Shown here one piece after another: positions 8,685-16,226 of a stretch of DNA of 64,000 nt (its first letter is position 1; each line of letters begins with the position of its first letter). Origin of the DNA: UBA7398 sp964632545 (GTDB taxonomy: Bacteria; Actinomycetota; Actinomycetes; Nanopelagicales; Nanopelagicaceae); assembly GCA_964632545.1 (NCBI GenBank), contig CAZWBQ010000003.1, forward strand, positions 1 through 64,000, given 5' to 3'. The notes under the pieces are model-generated. The model made no database searches and was not told the origin of the DNA. It saw nothing but the letters and a program-made list of their open reading frames with translations. The position numbers and the translations under genes were made by a program.

Positions 8685-8776
8685 TCGAGAAACCTCTCTT
8701 TAACCTTTTATCGGTCTATCAACAATTGGCGACTCTACGGCGATGCCTAATTCAGGGCAAGTGGCGTGAAATAAAG

Positions 8777-8782
8777 TACGGT
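8777..8782 (+). promoter_or_regulatory. -10 box before scpA
   Basis: TACGGT exactly 6 nt before the GTG at 8789. The fit to the leaderless pattern is the main reason for choosing this start. Confidence 0.5.
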
Positions 8783-8788
8783 TCTGCC

Positions 8789-9697
8789 GTGAGCATCGAA
8801 TCCGAACAGCCTGCAGTGCAATTGGAGCCTACGGCTGGCGCGACAACTTTCTCAGGTGAGGGCCGGGTAGCTGGATTCTCAGTACATCTCGCTAATTTTG
8901 ATGGGCCGTTTGACTTGCTTTTGCAGCTCATTTCCCGCCATCGAATGGATATCAGCGAAGTTGCGCTAGCTACGGTAACTGACGAATTCATTAGTTATAT
9001 GCGAGCGTTAGATGGCACTGAAGCGGGTTGGAAGTTGGACCATGCAACTGAGTTTGTTGTTGTAGCTGCAACGCTATTAGATCTCAAAGCGGCGAGGCTG
9101 TTGCCATCGGGGGAGATTGAAGACGAAGATGATCTAGCTCTACTTGAAGCTCGCGATCTGCTCTTCGCACGATTATTGCAATATCGTGCTTTCAAGGAGA
9201 TTGCATCGATCTTCGCTTTTAGAATCTCTGCGGAGGAGCGCACATTTGCTCGAGTTGTTGCTATGGAGCCATCTTTTGCGGCCTTATTACCGGAAGTTCT
9301 CATCGGGGTTGGGCCAGAGCGGTTTGCGGCTATTGCAAACCGAGTATTGACCCCTAAGACCGTTGCCACACTATCGGTTGAACATCTTCACCTACCGCTT
9401 GTCAGTGTTGCTGCAGAGGCCTTAAAGGTGGTTGATCAACTCCGTCGCCACAAATCCCAGACCTTTAGATCTTTAGTCTTGGACGCAGAATCAACTTTAG
9501 TTGTGGTCGCTCGGTTTTTAGCCTTGTTAGAACTTTATCGAGAAGGGGTAGTTCGATTTGAGCAGGTTATTGCGCTGGGTGAACTCCATATAACCTGGAT
9601 AGGCGATGAAACCGGTGAAATCCAGGTCAGTGATGAATTTGATATCGAACTTCCTATTATTGATGGTGAAATTCAGAGTCCAGATATGGATATATAG
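8789..9697 (+). CDS. scpA: Segregation and condensation protein A
   Basis: The kleisin subunit that bridges SMC heads in the bacterial condensin. The ScpA core begins with FSVHLANFDGPFDLLLQLI and ends with the C-terminal winged helix (EGVVRFEQVIALGELHITW), flanked by helical, acidic sequence. The GTG at 8789 is chosen because a TACGGT box lies 6 nt upstream; a TTG at 8726 would add 21 residues but has no supporting signal. scpB follows after 18 bp. About 302 residues, normal for actinobacteria. Confidence 0.93.
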   Translation: MSIESEQPAVQLEPTAGATTFSGEGRVAGFSVHLANFDGPFDLLLQLISRHRMDISEVALATVTDEFISYMRALDGTEAGWKLDHATEFVVVAATLLDLKAARLLPSGEIEDEDDLALLEARDLLFARLLQYRAFKEIASIFAFRISAEERTFARVVAMEPSFAALLPEVLIGVGPERFAAIANRVLTPKTVATLSVEHLHLPLVSVAAEALKVVDQLRRHKSQTFRSLVLDAESTLVVVARFLALLELYREGVVRFEQVIALGELHITWIGDETGEIQVSDEFDIELPIIDGEIQSPDMDI

Positions 9698-9715
9698 TGA
9701 AATCGAGAGGTCATA

Positions 9716-10273
9716 ATGTCTAATCCCGAGATTGAACGTTCTATTGAGGCCATTTTAATGGTGGTAGATGAACCAGTTTCAGAGGTAATTCTGGCTCAGA
9801 TCATCGAAACTCCCACCGAGCAGATTTTGGAATCACTTAATAGTTTACAGGCCCGCTATGAATCTGAATTTCGTGGCTTTCAGTTGCGGCAGGTATCTGG
9901 GGGATGGCGCTTTTACAGCCATCCGGATCTAGCGCCTCTAGTAGAAAAATTTGTCCTAGATGGTCAACAAGCAAAACTTACACAAGCGGCTCTGGAAACA
10001 CTCGCCGTAATTGCCTACCGCCAACCGATTTCACGTGCGCGAGTTTCCGCAATCCGCGGCGTTAATGTTGAGGCGGTTATGAAAACTTTAGTTACCCGGG
10101 GGTTAGTTGAGGAGAGTGGGGTAGAACATGAAACTGGCGCCATTCTTTACAGCACAACTTCCTTCTTTTTAGAAAGATTGGGATTAAATTCAGTTACCGA
10201 TTTACCAGCTTTAGCACCATTTCTGCCTGATATCGATGGACTCGATGAGGTGATTGCTTCACTTACCGACTAG
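9716..10273 (+). CDS. scpB: Segregation and condensation protein B
   Basis: Dimeric winged-helix protein that binds the ScpA linker in SMC-ScpAB. It starts with IERSIEAILMVVDEPVS and carries the family signature TLAVIAYRQPISRARVSAIRG. At 185 residues it has usual length. The ATG at 9716 is preceded by GAGAGG at 5 nt. It is cotranscribed with scpA, and its TAG stop forms the first three bases of a -10 box for rluB. Confidence 0.95.
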   Translation: MSNPEIERSIEAILMVVDEPVSEVILAQIIETPTEQILESLNSLQARYESEFRGFQLRQVSGGWRFYSHPDLAPLVEKFVLDGQQAKLTQAALETLAVIAYRQPISRARVSAIRGVNVEAVMKTLVTRGLVEESGVEHETGAILYSTTSFFLERLGLNSVTDLPALAPFLPDIDGLDEVIASLTD

Positions 10274-10276
10274 AGT
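10271..10276 (+). promoter_or_regulatory. -10 box before rluB, overlapping the scpB stop
   Basis: TAGAGT, 6 nt before the rluB ATG; its TAG is the scpB stop codon. The CGGGGG spacer could alternatively act as a poorly spaced ribosome binding site. Confidence 0.45.
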
Positions 10277-10282
10277 CGGGGG

Positions 10283-11005
10283 ATGTCTTTATTAAGGTTG
10301 CAAAAAGTTTTGGCAGATGCCGGCGTTGCCAGTAGGCGTGCTTCCGAACAATTGATTCTAGAAGGCCGCGTGGTTGTGGATGGCCGGGTTATCCGAGAGC
10401 TCGGAACAAAAATTGACCCGATAAACTCTATAGTTGAAGTAGATGGTGAAGTAATTTCCCGTGTAATAACAAAGTCTTATATTGCGTTTAATAAACCTGT
10501 TGGTGTTTTGTCAACAATGTCTGATCCGGAAGGCAGGCCCTCACTCGGTGATTTTTTCTCTGGTCGGAATGAAAGGTTATTTCATGTTGGTCGATTAGAT
10601 AAAGAGAGTGAGGGTTTATTACTTTTAACAAATGATGGGGATTTAACTCATCAAAGTACTCATCCATCTTTTGGCGTGGAAAAGACCTATTTTGTAGAAA
10701 TTTTTTCACCGATCACCAAGGAGCAAATTACCGAACTCAAGACCGGAATTAGACTAGAAGACGGTTTAGCCAGACCAATAAAAGTTGAGGCAGTTCCGGG
10801 ACAGAGCTGGGCCAGGGTTGTTATCCACGAAGGTCGGAACCAAATAGTTCGGCGTATGTTCGATGAATTAGGGCAGCCTGTCCAGAGGCTGGTCCGGTTA
10901 GCATTCGGTCCCATCATGCTAGGAGAGCTACCCGTAGGAAAATGGCGAGAACTCAATGTCGCTGAAGTGCTTAGTTTACAAAAGGTTATATCTGTAAAGA
11001 AATAA
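10283..11005 (+). CDS. rluB: 23S rRNA pseudouridine synthase, RluB/RsuA family
   Basis: Converts a uridine of 23S rRNA to pseudouridine (RluB acts at the peptidyl transferase region). An N-terminal S4 domain (LQKVLADAGVASRRASEQLI) is followed by the RsuA/RluB catalytic domain, with the active-site motif HVGRLDKESEGLLLLTNDG (Asp near 104) and the C-terminal EGRNQIVRRMF signature. 240 residues. The scpB-rluB-cmk-der order is typical of actinobacteria, though here aroH and tyrA lie between. RluB versus RsuA or RluE specificity cannot be settled from motifs alone. Confidence 0.92.
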   Translation: MSLLRLQKVLADAGVASRRASEQLILEGRVVVDGRVIRELGTKIDPINSIVEVDGEVISRVITKSYIAFNKPVGVLSTMSDPEGRPSLGDFFSGRNERLFHVGRLDKESEGLLLLTNDGDLTHQSTHPSFGVEKTYFVEIFSPITKEQITELKTGIRLEDGLARPIKVEAVPGQSWARVVIHEGRNQIVRRMFDELGQPVQRLVRLAFGPIMLGELPVGKWRELNVAEVLSLQKVISVKK

Positions 11006-11248
11006 CTCTACTTTCAATAATGTTAATAAACCGATTTATAGATATTTAAAGCGGACATAATTATTAATATATCGACAATGTAGGCGAGCAGAATGCCATG
11101 TTTATATATTTATCGATATTTGGTATTTTGATAGGTAATTCGTGTGAAACCGCGGATCTGTGGTAAATATAGGTACATCGATAAATCTACTAGTTAATAG
11201 AAAATTCAAGGTCAATCTTGGCTGGGGTTATTGCGGGTACCATTAACT
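11006..11248. other. AT-rich intergenic region before aroH
   Basis: 243 bp, clearly richer in A+T than its surroundings, with recurring TATCGATA/ATCGATAAAT-type motifs (near 11079, 11111 and 11178). A short ATG frame of 22 codons (11098-11166) ends in Leu-Trp-stop but has no convincing ribosome binding site. It probably holds regulatory sequence for the aromatic amino acid genes; no known RNA motif is recognised. Confidence 0.3.
11238..11243 (+). promoter_or_regulatory. -10 box before aroH
   Basis: TACCAT, 5 nt before the ATG at 11249; no Shine-Dalgarno sequence. Confidence 0.45.
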
Positions 11249-11611
11249 ATGCAAATCCGAGCAATCCGTGGTGCGGTACAAATTACCGATGATTCGGTGA
11301 CTTCTATGCGTAGTGGAGTGCAGGAATTAATTTCTAAGATATTGGCTGAAAACGAACTTGAAATTGCAGATTTAATTTCAATACTCTTCACGGCTACACC
11401 AGATCTAACCAGCGATTTTCCAGCTGCCAGCGCTAGAGGTTTAGGCTTAGAAGCCATTCCTTTGATATGCGCAGTTGAAATTGCCGTTCCAGGCTCTTTG
11501 CCTAGAACTATTCGAGCTATGGTGCATTGCAGAAGCGACCGTAATCAGCAACAAATCAAACATGTTTATTTAGGTGGCGCTGCTTCGCTTCGTCAAGATT
11601 TAGCACAATAA
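11249..11611 (+). CDS. aroH: Chorismate mutase, AroH class
   Basis: Rearranges chorismate to prephenate, the first step towards Tyr and Phe. The 120-residue sequence follows B. subtilis AroH closely: IRAIRGAVQI, then helix MRSGVQELISKILAEN, LFTATPDLTSDFPAASARGLG (ATPDL is an AroH hallmark), and KHVYLGGAASLRQDL at the end. ATG at 11249 is chosen because AroH proteins begin with M-x-x-R-x-I-R-G; a TTG 18 bp upstream is unlikely. The next gene is tyrA, so the two form a small pathway unit. Confidence 0.93.
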   Translation: MQIRAIRGAVQITDDSVTSMRSGVQELISKILAENELEIADLISILFTATPDLTSDFPAASARGLGLEAIPLICAVEIAVPGSLPRTIRAMVHCRSDRNQQQIKHVYLGGAASLRQDLAQ

Positions 11612-11627
11612 CCGGTAACTAGCCATT

Positions 11628-12695
11628 ATGAAGAATTTAGCGCGCGTAAAGATACAAGGTTCCGGATTGATCGGAACATCCTGCGCCTTAGCTTTGAAAC
11701 AGCAAGGTTTTGATGTAGCAATATTTGATGAAAACCCAAACGCTCAAGCTCTGGCATGGGATTTGCTCGATATTCAAAAAACTGAATTGCCATCGGTGTA
11801 CGACGTTGTAATTGTGGCGGTTCCAGTTTCTCAAACTCTGAGCGTTTTAGAAGCCGAATATTCTTTAAATCCTAGGTGCATACTCTTAGATGTTGGTAGT
11901 ACTAAACATGAACTTCAAGTAAAAGTTGAAGGTTTATCGGGTATTCGAAGAAACTTTTTAGGTACGCATCCAATGGCTGGTCGTGAAATTAGCGGCGCTG
12001 CCGGAGCTCGTGCAGATCTCTTCACCGGTAGGGCATGGATAGTTACTCCGACCGCGGACACTTCTCCGGAAGCACTGGAGATGGCTACTCAAATAATTGA
12101 AGGGTGCGGAGCGACTGTTTATTCAATGTCTCCGAAAGAGCATGATGAACTTTTAGCCCAGATCTCACATCTGCCACAGATATTAAGTTCCTTATTGGCT
12201 GGGGAGTTACTCTCACTTTCCGAAGATAAATTGAACTTAGCAGGTCAAGGTTTACGAGATACGACAAGGTTGGCTGATTCAAGTTCGGAGATTTGGTTGG
12301 ATATTTTAGATAGTAACCGAGATTTTATCGATTCAAAATTAGCTTCATTTGGAAATCGTTTAGAAGAACTTCGCGAAGCGATTTCAAAAAGAAATAAGAA
12401 AGAGATAGATCATTTTTTTAAGAATGGGAATTTTGGAAGATCTAAGATATCTGGCAAGCATGGCGCAAGAGCTCGTAGTTATAGTTATCTATCAGTTGTC
12501 ATACCTGACAAACCTGGGCAACTAGGGGAGCTATTTACAGAATGTGCTACTGCAGAAGTAAACGTTGAAGATTTATCAATTGAACATTCACCTGGACAAT
12601 TTACTGGTTTAATAACTTTAGCGCTTTCGGAGAGCGATGCAACAAAGCTAGAAAATCATTTACGAGCAAATAATTGGAAGGTGCACAGAACGTGA
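11628..12695 (+). CDS. tyrA: Prephenate dehydrogenase with ACT domain
   Basis: Oxidatively decarboxylates prephenate for tyrosine synthesis. The N-terminal Rossmann motif is IQGSGLIGTS (9-18), the catalytic-domain motif is GTHPMAGREISG, and a helical dimerisation domain follows. Residues near 280-355 form an ACT domain (YSYLSVVIPDKPGQLGELF) that probably senses Tyr. At 355 residues it fits actinobacterial TyrA. It lies 16 bp after aroH, and its TGA overlaps the GTG start of cmk-der by 4 bp (GTGA). Confidence 0.92.
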   Translation: MKNLARVKIQGSGLIGTSCALALKQQGFDVAIFDENPNAQALAWDLLDIQKTELPSVYDVVIVAVPVSQTLSVLEAEYSLNPRCILLDVGSTKHELQVKVEGLSGIRRNFLGTHPMAGREISGAAGARADLFTGRAWIVTPTADTSPEALEMATQIIEGCGATVYSMSPKEHDELLAQISHLPQILSSLLAGELLSLSEDKLNLAGQGLRDTTRLADSSSEIWLDILDSNRDFIDSKLASFGNRLEELREAISKRNKKEIDHFFKNGNFGRSKISGKHGARARSYSYLSVVIPDKPGQLGELFTECATAEVNVEDLSIEHSPGQFTGLITLALSESDATKLENHLRANNWKVHRT

Positions 12696-14674
12696 AACCG
12701 ATAGTGCTCGCAATCGATGGGCCAAGTGGCGCGGGTAAATCGAGCACTTCGAAAGCATTGGCGATTAGAGCCGGCTGGTCATATTTAGATACTGGAGCGC
12801 TTTATCGCGCGGTAACCTGGCTGGCATTAGAAAAAAATATTTCTAATGAAGCCGAGTTGAAAAATTTATTAGCAGATGTGTCGATAGTTTTTCGCACTAA
12901 TCCGCAAAAACCTGAAATTATTTGTGGCGGAGTAGATGTTTCAAATGCAATTCGTGATCCGAGAATTACGGAACGAGTATCTGAATTTAGCGCAATGCCA
13001 GAAGTTAGAAAAATTCTTTTAGATTTACAACGAAAAATTATAGAAACAGCCAAGGTTGGCATCGTTGTAGAAGGTCGAGATATCGGAACAGTTGTAGCCC
13101 CAGAAGCAGAATTGAAGATTTATCTACATGCAGATATTGCAGCGCGCGCACAACGTCGCGAACGAGAATTGATTGAAAATAACATGGTGAAAAAAAGCAG
13201 CTCTACTGATGAAGTTGCAGCTTCGCTGGAGTTGCGGGATTTGGTTGATTCGACGCGCAAAATATCACCGCTAATGCAATCGAGCGAAGCTATCGAATTA
13301 GATTCAACAAATCTCAATCTCGCTGAAACGGTTGAGGAAGTCTGGGGACTACTGCAGGCCCGTAATTTATTGGGACTACCAGTTATAGCAGTTATTGGTC
13401 GGCCAAATGTTGGAAAGTCCACTCTGATAAATAGATTCATCGGAAGTAGAGAAGCAATAATTGAAGATAACCCTGGTGTGACTAGAGATCGAGTTTCCTA
13501 CGAGGCAGAATGGAATGGCCGGCGTTTTGTTATTACAGATACTGGTGGTTGGGAAGCTACACCCGAAGGTATTTCAGTAAAAATAACCGCGGCTGCCGAA
13601 GATGCAATTGCGCAATGCGATATGGTCATTTTTGTTGTAGACGGTCAAGTCGGCGCTGTAGATGAAGATGATGCACTCGTAACAGTACTTCGTAAGAGCA
13701 AGAAAAAAATCATGTTAGTCGCAAATAAGATCGATAATGAAAAAGATGAAGCTTATGCTTACGGACTTTGGAATCTTGGTTTAGGCGAACCGCATTTTGT
13801 TTCAGCGTTACATGGACGTGGCAGTGGCGATTTGCTTGATATTTTAGTATCAGAATTACCAGAAGTTGGTCAGAGTCAAATTGATGATGGCTATCGAAAG
13901 GTTGCAATTGTTGGTAGGCCAAATGTTGGTAAATCTTCGCTGCTTAACGCATTGGCCGGTTCGCAAAGGGCATTAGTAGACGATGCCGAAGGAACAACAC
14001 GCGATCCAATTGATGAACTAATTGAGTTAGGCGATCGAACTTGGCGATTTATAGATACTGCCGGCTTGCGTAGAAGAGCGCATCAAGCATCTGGTACCGA
14101 TTATTACGCAATGCTTCGGACCGAACGAGCCATTGATAACGCTGAGATTGTTGTGATGATGATTGATGCTTCAGTTCAAATAACTGAACAAGATTTGAGA
14201 ATTATCACGATGGTGGAACAATCTGGCAAAGCCCTGGTAATTGGGATGAATAAATGGGATCTAGTTGATGAAGATCGCAGAGTTGTTCTGGATAAAGAAG
14301 TCGATCGCAATTTTGATCAAGTTGAATGGGCTGAGCGGGTAAACCTTGCTGCAAAAACTGGTTGGCATAAAGACCGGTTGCCGATTGCGCTAGAACGCGC
14401 GCTCGAAAGTTGGGAGAAGCGCATCCCAACTGCCAAGCTAAATGCATTCTTGGGCACGATGGTTGGCAGTACTCCACCGCCTGTTCGGGGCGGAAAACAG
14501 CCAAAAATTCTCTTTGCTACCCAAGCGGGAATCCAACCACCGAAGTTCGTCATTTTTGCAACAGATTTTCTTGAAGCTTCGTACCGTCGATTCATCGAAC
14601 GTAGATTGCGGGAAGAGTTCGGTTTCCCGGGTACACCAGTTCAAGTGGCAGTCAGAGTTCGAGATCGAGAATAG
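12692..14674 (+). CDS. cmk-der: Fused cytidylate kinase and GTPase Der
   Basis: One 660-residue frame joins two enzymes. Residues 1-215 are cytidylate kinase (CMP/dCMP to CDP/dCDP) with P-loop AIDGPSGAGKSS and YLDTGALYRAVTWLALE. Residues from about 230 are the ribosome-assembly GTPase Der/EngA: G1 of domain 1 GRPNVGKS (near 237), DTGGW, NKID; G1 of domain 2 GRPNVGKS (near 408), DTAGLRRR, NKWD; and a C-terminal KH-like domain. The two genes are adjacent but separate in mycobacteria; fused forms are known in some other actinobacteria such as Bifidobacterium. The GTG at 12692 overlaps the tyrA stop; a TTG six codons upstream is less likely. Confidence 0.95.
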   Translation: MKPIVLAIDGPSGAGKSSTSKALAIRAGWSYLDTGALYRAVTWLALEKNISNEAELKNLLADVSIVFRTNPQKPEIICGGVDVSNAIRDPRITERVSEFSAMPEVRKILLDLQRKIIETAKVGIVVEGRDIGTVVAPEAELKIYLHADIAARAQRRERELIENNMVKKSSSTDEVAASLELRDLVDSTRKISPLMQSSEAIELDSTNLNLAETVEEVWGLLQARNLLGLPVIAVIGRPNVGKSTLINRFIGSREAIIEDNPGVTRDRVSYEAEWNGRRFVITDTGGWEATPEGISVKITAAAEDAIAQCDMVIFVVDGQVGAVDEDDALVTVLRKSKKKIMLVANKIDNEKDEAYAYGLWNLGLGEPHFVSALHGRGSGDLLDILVSELPEVGQSQIDDGYRKVAIVGRPNVGKSSLLNALAGSQRALVDDAEGTTRDPIDELIELGDRTWRFIDTAGLRRRAHQASGTDYYAMLRTERAIDNAEIVVMMIDASVQITEQDLRIITMVEQSGKALVIGMNKWDLVDEDRRVVLDKEVDRNFDQVEWAERVNLAAKTGWHKDRLPIALERALESWEKRIPTAKLNAFLGTMVGSTPPPVRGGKQPKILFATQAGIQPPKFVIFATDFLEASYRRFIERRLREEFGFPGTPVQVAVRVRDRE

Positions 14675-14682
14675 ATCAAGAA

Positions 14683-15255
14683 ATGGGAGATCGTAATTAT
14701 TTGACCGTGCCTAACCTACTGTCATTATTAAGAGGTCTAGGCATTCCATTATTTCTATGGCTGATCCTTGGGGTAGATAGACCAATTTGGGGAATTTTCG
14801 TTTTAGCGATTGCAGGCGCGACTGATTATTTGGATGGAAAGATTGCTCGAGCATGGAACCAAGAGAGTCGGTTGGGGGAGTTACTTGACCCCGCTGTTGA
14901 TCGACTTTATATCATTGCAACATTAATTGCGTTATTCATCAAGGATGCGATTCCGCTTTGGATGTTAGTAGTTTTATTTGGCAGGGATATTTACCTTGGA
15001 ATTTTATTACTAGTTCTTCGTAGTTTTGGCGTAGGCGCTTTCAAGGTTACCTACTTAGGTAAGGCGGCCACTTTCAATCTTTTATATGCTTTCCCAATTC
15101 TTTTACTCATCAATTCGAGTTCCGGGCTAATTTCGGATTTAGCTTTCATCTTCGGTTGGAGTTTTTCAGCCTGGGGAATCGGTCTTTATCTGTTAACAGC
15201 GTTCCAGTATTCGTTCATTGGTATCAAAGAAGCGATCGTTTGGAAGAAGAGGTAG
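14683..15255 (+). CDS. pgsA: CDP-alcohol phosphatidyltransferase, PgsA-like
   Basis: Integral membrane enzyme that transfers a phosphatidyl group from CDP-diacylglycerol to an alcohol, most likely glycerol-3-phosphate. It carries the diagnostic motif D-x2-D-G-x2-A-R-x8-G-x3-D-x3-D as DYLDGKIARAW...GELLDPAVD (near 48-70), and five or six hydrophobic helices. 190 residues. Its position before gcvH-garA matches pgsA2 of mycobacteria (Rv1822). The substrate cannot be fixed from motifs; a phosphatidylinositol-phosphate synthase role is possible. The TAG stop forms part of the gcvH -10 box. Confidence 0.88.
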   Translation: MGDRNYLTVPNLLSLLRGLGIPLFLWLILGVDRPIWGIFVLAIAGATDYLDGKIARAWNQESRLGELLDPAVDRLYIIATLIALFIKDAIPLWMLVVLFGRDIYLGILLLVLRSFGVGAFKVTYLGKAATFNLLYAFPILLLINSSSGLISDLAFIFGWSFSAWGIGLYLLTAFQYSFIGIKEAIVWKKR

Positions 15256-15258
15256 TAT
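15253..15258 (+). promoter_or_regulatory. -10 box before gcvH, overlapping the pgsA stop
   Basis: TAGTAT, 6 nt before the gcvH ATG; its TAG is the pgsA stop codon. Confidence 0.5.
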
Positions 15259-15264
15259 CCCGAC

Positions 15265-15651
15265 ATGTCATCGATTCCTGAAAACTTGCGCTACACCAAA
15301 GAACACGAATGGATTGCCGCAACTGGAGAATCTCAAGTATTTCGAATTGGGATTACGGATTACGCACAGAGCGCCCTCGGCGATATCGTCTACATTCAAA
15401 TGCCTAAAATCGGCGAGAGCGTTGTGGCTGACAAAGTTTGCGGCGAAGTGGAGTCAACAAAGAGCGTATCCGAAATCTACGCTCCTGTAACTGGCAAAAT
15501 AATCTCGATCAATGATGCGCTAAACAAGAATCCGGAACTCATTAATACTGATGCGTATGGTGATGGCTGGATCGCAGAAATTGAGATTGCGGATATTTCT
15601 GTTATAGAAAAGTTACTTTCAGCTGACGATTACCGAACACTTACGGCTTGA
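15265..15651 (+). CDS. gcvH: Glycine cleavage system H protein
   Basis: Lipoyl carrier that shuttles the aminomethyl group between P, T and L proteins of the glycine cleavage system. Signature LRYTKEHEWI near the start; lipoylated Lys66 in GEVESTKSVSEIYAPV. 128 residues, normal. gcvP lies 2.5 kb downstream; gcvT is not in the window. No ribosome binding site is visible, and the -10 box abuts the start. Confidence 0.97.
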   Translation: MSSIPENLRYTKEHEWIAATGESQVFRIGITDYAQSALGDIVYIQMPKIGESVVADKVCGEVESTKSVSEIYAPVTGKIISINDALNKNPELINTDAYGDGWIAEIEIADISVIEKLLSADDYRTLTA

Positions 15652-15675
15652 CCTGACCGTTTTCTCTCAATAGTG

Positions 15676-15714
15676 TCAGCCTCAACAACAGGCTGAGGAA
15701 TCTCGGTTGTTGAG
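15676..15714 (+). promoter_or_regulatory. Two mutually exclusive hairpins before garA
   Basis: TCAGCCT (15676-15682) pairs with AGGCTGA (15690-15696) around a 7-nt loop. The overlapping CTCAACAAC (15681-15689) is a perfect 9-bp complement of GTTGTTGAG (15706-15714), which ends directly at the ATG at 15715. The two stems cannot coexist. A TAGTGT box just upstream (15671-15676) would put the transcript start near here, so these stems would form most of the leader. Confidence 0.5.
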
Positions 15715-16215
15715 ATGCAGTTAAATCGTCGATTGGGGGATCCGGTGAGCGTTACAGCCGAAGATCCTAAGAACGACCTAACTTCAACAATCAATCTCTC
15801 TTCATTGAAAGTTCTTTCACCACATGTTTCTGCAATTATGGATTCACTCTCGACAGAAGAGCGTTCGGTTCTTTTAAAATTACCACTTGGATCAGCGATG
15901 TTATTAGTAGTTTCTGGACCAGCTCGTGGATCTCGGTTCTTACTAAATGTTGGAAGTACTCGAATTGGTCGCTCGCCAGATGCCGATATATTTCTTGATG
16001 ATGTAACGGTTTCTAGATCTCATGCTGTTATTGAACATAATGTGGGAAGTAGTTACCTAGTAAAAGATGTTGGAAGTTTAAACGGTACATATGTCGATGG
16101 CACTGTAACAAACGAAAAGGTGTTATCTAATGGGAGCGAATTACATATCGGCAAATTTAAATTAGTATTTTTTATCAATGAAAAGAAGTCTAATTCCGAT
16201 CCGTTGAGCAATTAG
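15715..16215 (+). CDS. garA: FHA-domain regulator, GarA/OdhI family
   Basis: GarA/OdhI proteins inhibit 2-oxoglutarate dehydrogenase and tune glutamate metabolism, switched by Ser/Thr kinase phosphorylation. The FHA domain (about 60-155) is intact: RIGRSPDADIFLDD, VSRSHAVI, DVGSLNGTYVDG and LHIGKFKLVF. The N-terminal tail has DLTSTINLSSL where GarA has the phosphorylated ETTSVF motif. The ATG at 15715 sits at the foot of a hairpin; a GTG at 15745 with GGGGGATCC just upstream is an alternative start that would remove 10 residues and keep the tail motif. Synteny (gcvH-garA-ftsR-BFN-merR-gcvP) matches Rv1826-Rv1832. Confidence 0.9.
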   Translation: MQLNRRLGDPVSVTAEDPKNDLTSTINLSSLKVLSPHVSAIMDSLSTEERSVLLKLPLGSAMLLVVSGPARGSRFLLNVGSTRIGRSPDADIFLDDVTVSRSHAVIEHNVGSSYLVKDVGSLNGTYVDGTVTNEKVLSNGSELHIGKFKLVFFINEKKSNSDPLSN

Positions 16216-16226
16216 GAGAGTTTCTT

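Noticed and set aside
11098..11166. Possible 22-codon leader peptide before aroH
   Set aside because: Only one Trp and one Tyr codon, no convincing ribosome binding site and no terminator/antiterminator pair, so not listed as a gene.
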